Shown here: positions 1 to 6,105 of the stretch, piece by piece
Layout of the letters: each line of letters opens with the position of its first letter
How positions within the stretch are numbered: position 1 is the stretch's first letter
DNA from: PVC group bacterium
GTDB lineage: Bacteria > GCA-001730085 > JADFSZ01
DNA: 10,685 nucleotides
Reading direction: 5' to 3'
NCBI GenBank assembly: GCA_022560555.1
Contig: JADFSZ010000045.1
Location: 1-10,685 of the forward strand
Notes under the pieces: model-generated
The model's input: the letters and a program-made list of their open reading frames with translations, nothing else
Told to the model about the DNA's origin: nothing
Databases searched by the model: none
Made by a program: the position numbers and the translations under genes

Positions 1-740
1 AGAAAGATAAAATCTCTTTGTTTTGGAACGGATTGTGCCCCCCGCTTTTTATTATGGGATTGCTGGTAGGGATGGTTCTTTTGCAGCCGGATTTCGGGAC
101 GATGGTTTTGATGAGCGCTGTTTCTATTTTGATGCTCTTTGTCGGCGGGGCCCTCCTTAGGTATCTGGGGGCTCTGTTTATCGCCGTGTTGCCGGCTCTT
201 TATCTTGCCGTTTGGAACGTTCCGTATCGCAGGCAACGTGTGATGACATTTTTGGATCCGTGGAATGATCCGGGAGGGAGCGGGTATCAGGTAATCCAAT
301 CATTGGTTGCTTTGGGATCGGGGGGATTGTTTGGTGTCGGTTTGGGGCAAAGCCGCCAAAAGCTTTTTTATCTACCTGAAGCTCACACTGATTTTATCTT
401 TTCTATCATAGGTGAAGAAATTGGTTTGATCGGATCTTTGTCTATTATCGTTATCTTTTTATATCTATTTTGGAATGGGCTTATGATTGTCTGGAATACC
501 AAGGACCCTTTTGGCTATTATTTAGGTCTGGGGATTGTATCTCTTATTTGCCTTCAGACATTTATTCATATTGGTGTCGTTACAAACTCATTGCCTCCCA
601 AAGGGATCCCGCTACCGTTTATCAGTTTCGGCGGATCCTCTCTTGTGATCAATATGATTTCAATGGGGATTTTGATTAGTATCGGAAAACATCAGCCGGG
701 GTATCCATCCAAAAGGAGAAGAAAATTAAGTACGTTTTAA
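1..740 (+). CDS. ftsW: FtsW, septal peptidoglycan glycosyltransferase (SEDS family), 5' truncated
   Basis: FtsW is a polytopic inner-membrane SEDS protein that polymerises lipid II into septal glycan with its partner class B PBP. The frame is open from base 3 to the window edge, so the TTG at 18 is not the true start and the N-terminal transmembrane helices lie outside. Numbering from that TTG, the family signatures are LQPDFGT (22-28), the long run around YQVIQSLVALGSGG (90-103), PEAHTDFIFS (120-129) with the conserved acidic residue of the catalytic extracellular loop, and PPKGIPLPFISFGGSS (193-208). Several hydrophobic helices separate them, and a basic tail (KRRRK) follows the last one. 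The neighbours murG, murC and ddl favour FtsW over its elongation paralogue RodA. The end overlaps the proposed murG start by 16 bases, suggesting coupled translation. Confidence 0.95.
   Translation, partial: KDKISLFWNGLCPPLFIMGLLVGMVLLQPDFGTMVLMSAVSILMLFVGGALLRYLGALFIAVLPALYLAVWNVPYRRQRVMTFLDPWNDPGGSGYQVIQSLVALGSGGLFGVGLGQSRQKLFYLPEAHTDFIFSIIGEEIGLIGSLSIIVIFLYLFWNGLMIVWNTKDPFGYYLGLGIVSLICLQTFIHIGVVTNSLPPKGIPLPFISFGGSSLVINMISMGILISIGKHQPGYPSKRRRKLSTF
714..718 (+). promoter_or_regulatory. Shine-Dalgarno site that fixes the murG start
   Basis: AGGAG lies inside the end of ftsW and is followed after six bases by ATT at 725-727. This is ideal spacing for initiation there. The GTG at 776 has no comparable site at the right distance: the only other purine-rich stretch (AGGAGG at 742-747) is too far from it. 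This site is therefore the main evidence that murG starts at 725. Confidence 0.7.
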
Positions 741-1852
741 CAGGAGGAAAAACAGGGGGACATATTTTCCCTCTTGTGAGCTTTTGGGAATCTTTTCAAG
801 CGCTCAAGCCCCAATCAGAGGCCTTATGGCTGAGCATGCGGGGGGCATTGGAAGCGAAGGTGGCTGATCAGTACAATATTTCTTTAAGATACATTGCGAC
901 CCCCGGCCCGTCATCAAAGAAAAATGTTTTTGTACGTCTGATCCATCCTTTGAATCAAGGGATCAAAGTCTTGTGCGGATGCGCAAAAGTGCTATGGTGC
1001 TTTAGTCGTTTTCGCCCTCAATTTGTGTTTTCTTCGGGAAGTTTTGTCAGTATTCCCGTATTACTCGGATGCATGATTCTAGGAATCCCGTTTTTTATAC
1101 ATGAGCAAAATGTTGTTTTGGGCCGAACCAACAAAGTGTTTCGTCGCTTTGCCAAGGGCATGTTTTTCAGTTGGGACCATCCCGAATTGGAAAGCGATCA
1201 AAATCACCAATATGTTTGTGGTCTGCCGCTCAGAAAGTTAACGCAGCCGTCTGATCGGTTCGATCCAACGAAAAGATGTTTCCCTAAATCTAAACAGGTG
1301 ACCTTGCTTGTTGTCGGAGGGTCGCAAGGGGCCAGGGCCCTGAATTCCTTGGTATGTGACGCTCTCGTATATTTTCAAAAGGACCCCGAGTATGATTTTC
1401 GGTTTATTCATGTGACGGGAATGCCGGATTATCAGCGTGTAAAAGATTTTTACGATCACGCGCGGTGTTCCGGACATATTGTGGATTTTTGTGATGATGT
1501 CAGGGATCTGTATCAAAAAAGCGATTTGGTGATCGCACGTGCCGGAGCTTCGACATTAGCCGAAATTAATTCATGGGCCCTTCCTAGTATCCTTATCCCC
1601 ATCAAGCATTCGCTTGGTGATCATCAAATGAAAAATGCTCTATGGCAAAAAAAGCACAAGGCAGCCGAGGTTTTGGAGTATGATGTTTTAGAAGGTCGTG
1701 TGCTTTATGAAACCGTGCGTAGGATTTTGGATGACCCTCCACTTTATCAGTCCATGGCTCGCGAGAGTCATAAACTGTGCCATAAAAATGCGGCGCGAAA
1801 CATTGTTAAATATATTTTGGAAATAATGGATCAAGATGCTGAACAAAAATAA
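725..1852 (+). CDS. murG: MurG, UDP-GlcNAc:lipid I N-acetylglucosaminyltransferase, probable ATT start
   Basis: MurG transfers GlcNAc from UDP-GlcNAc to lipid I on the cytoplasmic membrane face, making lipid II. The first conventional start (GTG, 776) would remove the glycine-rich loop every MurG needs. In the same frame upstream the sequence reads KYVLTGGKTGGHIFPLV, which matches the family N-terminus (usually GGGTGGH; here the third Gly is Lys). The frame is open back to a TAG at 677-679 but has no ATG, GTG, TTG or CTG there. ATT at 725, six bases after AGGAG, is the best start and gives 375 residues, near the usual 355-370. Further signatures are HEQNVVLGRTN, VVGGSQGARALNS and RAGASTLAEI, followed by a sugar-donor region ending in GDHQMKNA. 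It overlaps ftsW by 16 bases and murC by 17. Function is secure; the start codon could instead reflect a base error (ATG read as ATT). Confidence 0.93.
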   Translation: MKYVLTGGKTGGHIFPLVSFWESFQALKPQSEALWLSMRGALEAKVADQYNISLRYIATPGPSSKKNVFVRLIHPLNQGIKVLCGCAKVLWCFSRFRPQFVFSSGSFVSIPVLLGCMILGIPFFIHEQNVVLGRTNKVFRRFAKGMFFSWDHPELESDQNHQYVCGLPLRKLTQPSDRFDPTKRCFPKSKQVTLLVVGGSQGARALNSLVCDALVYFQKDPEYDFRFIHVTGMPDYQRVKDFYDHARCSGHIVDFCDDVRDLYQKSDLVIARAGASTLAEINSWALPSILIPIKHSLGDHQMKNALWQKKHKAAEVLEYDVLEGRVLYETVRRILDDPPLYQSMARESHKLCHKNAARNIVKYILEIMDQDAEQK

Positions 1853-3260
1853 AACTGTTCATTTTGTGGGAATCGGAGGTATCGGCATGAGCGGCCTGGC
1901 CGAGATTTTGCATAATCTCGAATATCGGGTAACAGGCTCGGACCAGGTATCAACGAATTTAACCATGAGGCTTAAGGGAATGAATGTCCGGGTGTTCTTG
2001 AAACATCATCGTAAGCATGTGGTCGGTGCTGGTTTGGTCGTGATATCAAGCGCTATTTCTTCGGACAATATTGAAGTTCTGGAGGCCAAAAAGCGCAACA
2101 TACCCGTGATAACCCGCGGGGATCTCTTAGCCGATTTGGTTCGACTGAAACCTCGCGCGATTGCTGTTGCCGGCTCTCACGGAAAAACCACCACGACATC
2201 CATGATTGCTTCGATTTTGGATGTGGCCGATATTCATTCCACGATGATTGTGGGGGGTGTGTTACGGCGTAAAGGACGAAGCGCAAATTGGGGCAAAGGT
2301 CCTTATTTAGTTACGGAGACGGATGAGCATGACGGCTCATTTCTCAAGCTGGCTCCGACGATCAATGTTGTCACAAATATTGATCGCGAACATATTGCGT
2401 ATTATGGAAGTTTTCATAACATACAAAAGGCTTTTTTTGAGTTTATCCATAAAATCCCCTTCTATGGATTTAGTGTTCTTTGTCGGGAAGACCCTCGTAT
2501 CCGTTCAATGTTGAAAAATATCAGCGTGCCTTATGTCTCGTATGGCCTGGACTCCCAAAGCGATATTTATTCACGAAAGATAAAAATATCAAAAGATGTG
2601 TTTAAAATGCAAACACAGTTTGATGTTTTTAATAACAATAAAAATCTTGGCAAAATCGGCAGAATGGGTTCTATTCAGTTAAAAGCGATAGGTGAGCATA
2701 ATATTCTGAATGCACTCGCAAGTATTGCTGTTTCTTTGGGACTCGGGATCTCTTTTGATACTGTAAAGAAGGGGCTTTGTAAATTTGAAGGTGTTGAAAG
2801 AAGGCTCCAGATTAAGAAAATCGCGCACGGATGTTTGGTGATCGAAGATTATGCGCACCATCCAACGGAAATCAAGGCGACGATCCGGGCTGTCCGCCTT
2901 TTTGAAAAAAAACGTCTTATTGTTATTTTTCAGCCGCATTTGTACTCAAGAACTCGGGACCATCGGGAGGAATTTGCGAAAACCCTTGCTGTGGCAGATA
3001 TTGTGTTTATCACGTCTATCTACCCGGCGCGTGAAAAACCTATTCGCGGAGTCTCTGCCAGGCAGATTGTCCGCATGATATTAAAAAAGCATCCGGACAA
3101 GTCTGTTTTTTATGTGCGGGATAAAGAGCTGTTGCCGGATAAGGTTTTGAATATTTTAGAAAAAGATGATATTGTGCTTGTTATGGGAGCCGGAAATATT
3201 TATACTGTAACGGATAAGCTTTCCCGGTTTCTGGAAATCCAAGGTCTATCCTGTACCTAG
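1836..3260 (+). CDS. murC: MurC, UDP-N-acetylmuramate--L-alanine ligase
   Basis: MurC is the cytoplasmic ATP-dependent ligase that adds L-Ala to UDP-MurNAc, the first step of stem-peptide assembly. All three Mur ligase domains are present in 474 residues, the normal length. The N-terminal Rossmann-like domain has GIGGIGMSGLA (12-22). The central ATPase domain has the P-loop GSHGKTTTT (113-121), the acidic ETDEHDGSF (161-169), NIDREHIAYYG (181-191) and EHNILNALA (287-295). The C-terminal domain has EDYAHHPTEI (337-346), PHLYSRT (367-373) and MGAGNIY (450-456). YAHHP and the GIGGIGMSG start distinguish MurC from MurD, MurE and MurF. The ATG sits inside the end of murG (17-base overlap) with only a weak purine-rich site, so coupling to murG translation is likely. 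Confidence 0.97.
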   Translation: MLNKNKTVHFVGIGGIGMSGLAEILHNLEYRVTGSDQVSTNLTMRLKGMNVRVFLKHHRKHVVGAGLVVISSAISSDNIEVLEAKKRNIPVITRGDLLADLVRLKPRAIAVAGSHGKTTTTSMIASILDVADIHSTMIVGGVLRRKGRSANWGKGPYLVTETDEHDGSFLKLAPTINVVTNIDREHIAYYGSFHNIQKAFFEFIHKIPFYGFSVLCREDPRIRSMLKNISVPYVSYGLDSQSDIYSRKIKISKDVFKMQTQFDVFNNNKNLGKIGRMGSIQLKAIGEHNILNALASIAVSLGLGISFDTVKKGLCKFEGVERRLQIKKIAHGCLVIEDYAHHPTEIKATIRAVRLFEKKRLIVIFQPHLYSRTRDHREEFAKTLAVADIVFITSIYPAREKPIRGVSARQIVRMILKKHPDKSVFYVRDKELLPDKVLNILEKDDIVLVMGAGNIYTVTDKLSRFLEIQGLSCT

Positions 3261-3263
3261 TCA

Positions 3264-3281
3264 CATGAAAATATCTTCATG
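3264..3281. repeat. Imperfect palindrome covering the ddl start codon
   Basis: CATGAA (3264-3269) and TTCATG (3276-3281) are exact inverted copies around the six-base centre AATATC. The right arm contains the ddl ATG (3279-3281). The left arm contains another ATG (3265) that opens a five-codon frame, MKISS, whose TGA overlaps the ddl ATG as ATGA. A small RNA hairpin here would bury the ddl start. It could be an operator or a translation-control element, but a 6-bp stem can arise by chance. Confidence 0.35.
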
Positions 3282-4235
3282 AAAGAATATCCCATAATTG
3301 ATCGAACGAGTCATAAAGTGGCTGTGATGATGGGTGGGACATCTTCTGAAAAAGAAATATCCATCAATTCCGGAACGGCCATTGCCCAAGGGCTCAGTCA
3401 GCTCGGCTGGAAGATCACTCCGATGATCTTAGAGAACGACAGTATCACCCAGAGTGATTTGTCCGGGATTGATTGTGTGTTTATCGCTTTGCATGGTGGT
3501 TTTGGTGAGAACGGAGAGTTGCAAAGCGTTTTGGAAGAATGGGGCATTCCTTACACGGGATCAGGCCCTAAAGCGTGTCAAATTTGTATGAATAAAAAAA
3601 CGACGAAGGATTTATTGATAAAAGGAAATTTGCCCACACCTGATTTTATTGTGGCTCATAAACACCAACCCCTACCGATTTTAGATAATGTATTGTATCC
3701 AGTAGCTGTCAAACCTGTCGCGGAAGGCTCAAGCATCGGATTGACGTGTGTCAAAAAGTTTGCGGATCTTAAGGCCGCTCTTAAAAAAGCATGGGAGTTT
3801 GGAGAGGAAGCCCTCATTGAAACATGGATCGAAGGCCATGAAATTACGTTTGGTATCTTAGGTGAGGAGGCACTGCCCCTCGTAGAAATTTTATCTGCGG
3901 AAGAATTTTATAATTATACGGCAAAATATGATTCGCATTTAACACGCTATCTTGTTCCGGCTCCCCTTGAAGATCAAGAAACGGATATGATTCAGAAAAT
4001 GGGACTCGAAGCGTTTAAACTTTTAGGGTGCTATGGATACGCGCGCGTGGATATGCTGCTCACACCCGATATGAAGCCATATATTTTAGAATTAAACACG
4101 GTTCCGGGCTTTACGATGACAAGCCTTTTTCCTAAAGCTGCGCGCGCGGCTAATTTGAGTTTTGGTGAGCTGTGTGAACGTTTGATCATTCACGCTTTAG
4201 AGCGTCATCCGAAAGAACATGCTGATCAAAAATGA
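3279..4235 (+). CDS. ddl: D-alanine--D-alanine ligase
   Basis: Ddl is a cytoplasmic ATP-grasp enzyme that joins two D-Ala, giving the dipeptide that MurF adds to the stem peptide. The 318 residues match the usual 300-320. Signatures are GGTSSEKEIS (19-28), LHGGFGENGELQ (71-82), KPVAEGSSIG (145-154, ATP-grasp loop), YNYTAKY (211-217), ARVDM (255-259) and ELNTVPGFT (271-279, metal and phosphate ligands). The tyrosine-rich YNYTAKY loop resembles D-Ala-D-Ala enzymes rather than the D-Ala-D-Lac ligases of resistance clusters, so this is the housekeeping enzyme. The short form fits the DdlB type usually found in dcw clusters. The gene follows murC by 18 bases without murB between them. No good Shine-Dalgarno precedes the ATG, which is also the edge of a palindrome and overlaps the stop of a five-codon frame. 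Confidence 0.97.
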   Translation: MKEYPIIDRTSHKVAVMMGGTSSEKEISINSGTAIAQGLSQLGWKITPMILENDSITQSDLSGIDCVFIALHGGFGENGELQSVLEEWGIPYTGSGPKACQICMNKKTTKDLLIKGNLPTPDFIVAHKHQPLPILDNVLYPVAVKPVAEGSSIGLTCVKKFADLKAALKKAWEFGEEALIETWIEGHEITFGILGEEALPLVEILSAEEFYNYTAKYDSHLTRYLVPAPLEDQETDMIQKMGLEAFKLLGCYGYARVDMLLTPDMKPYILELNTVPGFTMTSLFPKAARAANLSFGELCERLIIHALERHPKEHADQK

Positions 4236-4257
4236 CATTTGTAATTGAAGACTCCTC

Positions 4258-5004
4258 ATGAGAACGGCCCATCCAGCGCTTAATCAGAAAACATTCGCCA
4301 ATATTCCTAGGACGGGGGATGCCACTGATGTTATGACCATTCAAGGGACCGTTAATAAGACAGCCCTTTTGTTGGTTTTCGTTCTTTTAACAGCCTCCAT
4401 GACGTGGCGGAAATTTTTCCAGACAGGGACGGTTGAGGGAATTGTACCATGGATGATAGGCGGGATGATCTTAGGTCTCATTTTTGCCCTTATCACAATA
4501 TTTAAAAAAAATTTAGCTCCGGTGACAGCCCCGATCTACGCTTTGTGCGAAGGATTTTTTTAGGAGGAATATCGGCCGTTTTTGAAGCCCAATTTCCCGG
4601 AATTGTTCTTCAAGCTATCGGACTCACATTCGGAACCTTGTTTTGTCTCTTATTGGCCTATAAGTCGGGATTCATCAAGGCCACGGAAAATTTCAAGCTT
4701 GGAGTTGTTGCTGCGACAGGGGGGGATATGTTTCGTTTATCTTTTATCCATCATCCTGGGTTTTTTCGGCATTCATATGTCGTTTATTCATTCCAGCGGT
4801 CCGATGGGGATTGCGTTTAGTGCCTTTGTGGTTGTGATCGCGGCCCTCAATTTGGTTCTCGACTTTGACTTTATTGAAACTGCCAGCGAACAGAACCTTC
4901 CCCGTTATATGGAGTGGTACGGAGCGTTTGGGCTTGTTGTTACACTTGTTTGGCTTTATCTTGAGATTCTGCGCCTTCTGGCGAAATTGAGAGGCCGAAG
5001 ATAA
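4258..5004 (+). CDS. Bax inhibitor-1/YccA-family membrane protein, frame broken twice
   Basis: Conceptual joining of three segments gives a protein of about 248 residues resembling the bacterial Bax inhibitor-1-like family (DUF/Pfam BaxI_1 type). Segment one (4258-4560) has the family N-terminus with NPALNQKTF-like HPALNQKTF, MTIQGTVNKT (26-35) and two membrane helices. It stops at TAG (4561) in a T7 run. Segment two continues one frame back as LGGISAVFEAQFPGIV, then LQAIGLTFGTLF, to VVAATGG. Segment three resumes in the first frame after a G7 run with ICFVYLLSIILGFFG, then NLVLDFDFIE, WYGAFGLVVTLVWLYLEI and a basic end. About seven transmembrane helices are visible; the Asp-rich DFDFIE lies where related proteins carry a pH-sensing aspartate. 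Each segment is conserved only in its own frame, so both shifts are needed for a full product. Function in bacteria is uncertain, possibly ion leak or protease modulation. Its place after ddl, where ftsQ often sits, suggests no clear functional link. Confidence 0.85.
4555..4561 (+). other. Frame-change site 1 in the Bax inhibitor-1 gene (T7, needs -1)
   Basis: Seven T residues end in the stop TAG (4561-4563). Reading GAA GGA TTT TTT and stepping back one base gives TTA GGA GGA, restoring the expected EGFFLGGIS. An eighth T would do the same. The P-site Phe tRNA could re-pair perfectly after a -1 slip with the stop in the A site. AGGAGG (4562-4567) follows at once, but it is explained by Gly-Gly codons and no ATG, GTG or TTG follows at usable spacing. 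Confidence 0.7.
4719..4725 (+). other. Frame-change site 2 in the Bax inhibitor-1 gene (G7, needs +1)
   Basis: ACA is followed by seven G residues and ATATGT. Conserved protein before the run (VVAATGG) and after it (ICFVYLLS) are joined only if one G is skipped, as if the true run were G6. This +1 cancels the earlier -1. Confidence 0.7.
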
Positions 5005-5169
5005 AGAAATCGGCATTTTTGCGAAACCTGCTGAAGATCCCGACAATAGTCTCATGATATCTCGAAGAGAGCCCGATAACATTTTATTTATAAACCTTTC
5101 TAATAGAAAATCTTATCAATATTTCTTGCCCCATGGTGATTTGGTATAGAGATTGCGTTTTATATTAAA

Positions 5170-6051
5170 ATGGTTCCGTCAATTCATAATCACACTCAGG
5201 CTCATCAAAACAAAAAAAGTCGAATTGTTGCCATCACAAGCGGAAAAGGGGGTGTCGGAAAGACGACTTTGTCGATCAACCTCGCACGCATACTGACAGA
5301 GCTTCAAAAGCGGGTACTGTTGATCGATGCGGACTTGGGTCTGGCCAATGTGGATATCCATTTGGGATTGCAGTCTCAATACACTCTTCAGGATGTCATT
5401 GGGGGAAGAAAAAAGTTTCAAGATATTGCTCTTGTCGTCAGTAATGGCTTTCGCGTTATTCCGGCCTCCTCCGGGGTGCAGAATCTGACGGATCTAAACC
5501 CGGAAGAACGGGATTTTTTGATCGGTGTTTTTCAAAAAGGCGCAGAATCAACGGATATTGTATTGTTGGATATCGGTGCCGGAATCGGAGCGAATGCCGT
5601 AAAATTTTCTCAGGCCTCCGATGAAGTTTTAGTTATTACGCATCCTGAGCCGGCTGCGATCACCGATGCTTACGCGATGATGAAAATTTTATGGACCGGA
5701 GCGCCCGATAAAAAAATTAGTTTTATTATGAATATGGTCCAAGTTGAGACAGAAGCCAAACGCATGGCCCAGAACCTCAAATCTGTTTGCCGCCAATTTC
5801 TCAATCATGATCCGGATTGTGTGGGGTTTTTACCCGTGGAGAGCAAAATGAGAACGGCTCTGGTAAAGAGGAAGGTGTTTGTGGAATTATATCCGGATTC
5901 TTTGTACGCGCAAAAGCTAAAAGAAGCTGCCTTTAAGTTCTTTTTTCATAAGAGTTTCGGCCCCATTGCAAGAGGATTTTCCGGGTTTATATCCAAATTG
6001 ATGAAGAAAATGGCCGGCTCCGGTATTGACATTCCCTCCGGCTCTGCCTAA
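5170..6051 (+). CDS. MinD/ParA-type ATPase, FlhG (YlxH/FleN)-like
   Basis: This is a 293-residue deviant Walker-A ATPase of the MinD/Mrp/ParA superfamily, which dimerises on ATP and places structures at the membrane or cell pole. Visible are SGKGGVGKTT (24-33, P-loop with signature lysine), DADLGLANVDIHLGL (53-67), DIVLLDIGAGIG (129-140, Walker B region) and THPEPAAITDAYA (157-169). The LGLANVD and GAGIG pattern is typical of FlhG/FleN rather than cell-division MinD. The C-terminus has a potential amphipathic helix around ARGFSGFISKLMKKM (267-281), as membrane-binding relatives do. The DQAxxLR motif by which FlhG activates FlhF is not seen at the N-terminus, and no flagellar gene is nearby, so a flagellar role is unproven. 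A 165-base gap precedes it, so it may start a new transcription unit; no clear Shine-Dalgarno is visible before the ATG. Confidence 0.88.
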   Translation: MVPSIHNHTQAHQNKKSRIVAITSGKGGVGKTTLSINLARILTELQKRVLLIDADLGLANVDIHLGLQSQYTLQDVIGGRKKFQDIALVVSNGFRVIPASSGVQNLTDLNPEERDFLIGVFQKGAESTDIVLLDIGAGIGANAVKFSQASDEVLVITHPEPAAITDAYAMMKILWTGAPDKKISFIMNMVQVETEAKRMAQNLKSVCRQFLNHDPDCVGFLPVESKMRTALVKRKVFVELYPDSLYAQKLKEAAFKFFFHKSFGPIARGFSGFISKLMKKMAGSGIDIPSGSA

Positions 6052-6105
6052 TATACAAGTTTAAATAGCCCTCCAATATAAACCAGAAACAAGAAGCTAG
6101 AACAT

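Noticed and set aside
776-1852. GTG at 776 as the murG start
   Set aside because: It removes the glycine-rich donor-binding loop and lacks a well-spaced Shine-Dalgarno; the conserved sequence continues in frame upstream to 725.
4562-4580. AGGAGG as a ribosome site for a separate downstream gene
   Set aside because: It is explained by Gly-Gly codons of the Bax inhibitor-1 protein, and no ATG, GTG or TTG follows at usable spacing.
4744-5082. Minus-strand open frame of 112 codons, and the other minus-strand frames in the window
   Set aside because: Each lies opposite a conserved + strand gene, and none shows recognisable protein features.
5126-5168. Promoter before the FlhG-like gene (TTGCCC with TATAGA, or TTGGTA with TATTAA)
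   Set aside because: Spacers of 13 or 16 bases with poor hexamers, and the second would leave almost no leader. A promoter in the 165-base gap is plausible, but I cannot place one.
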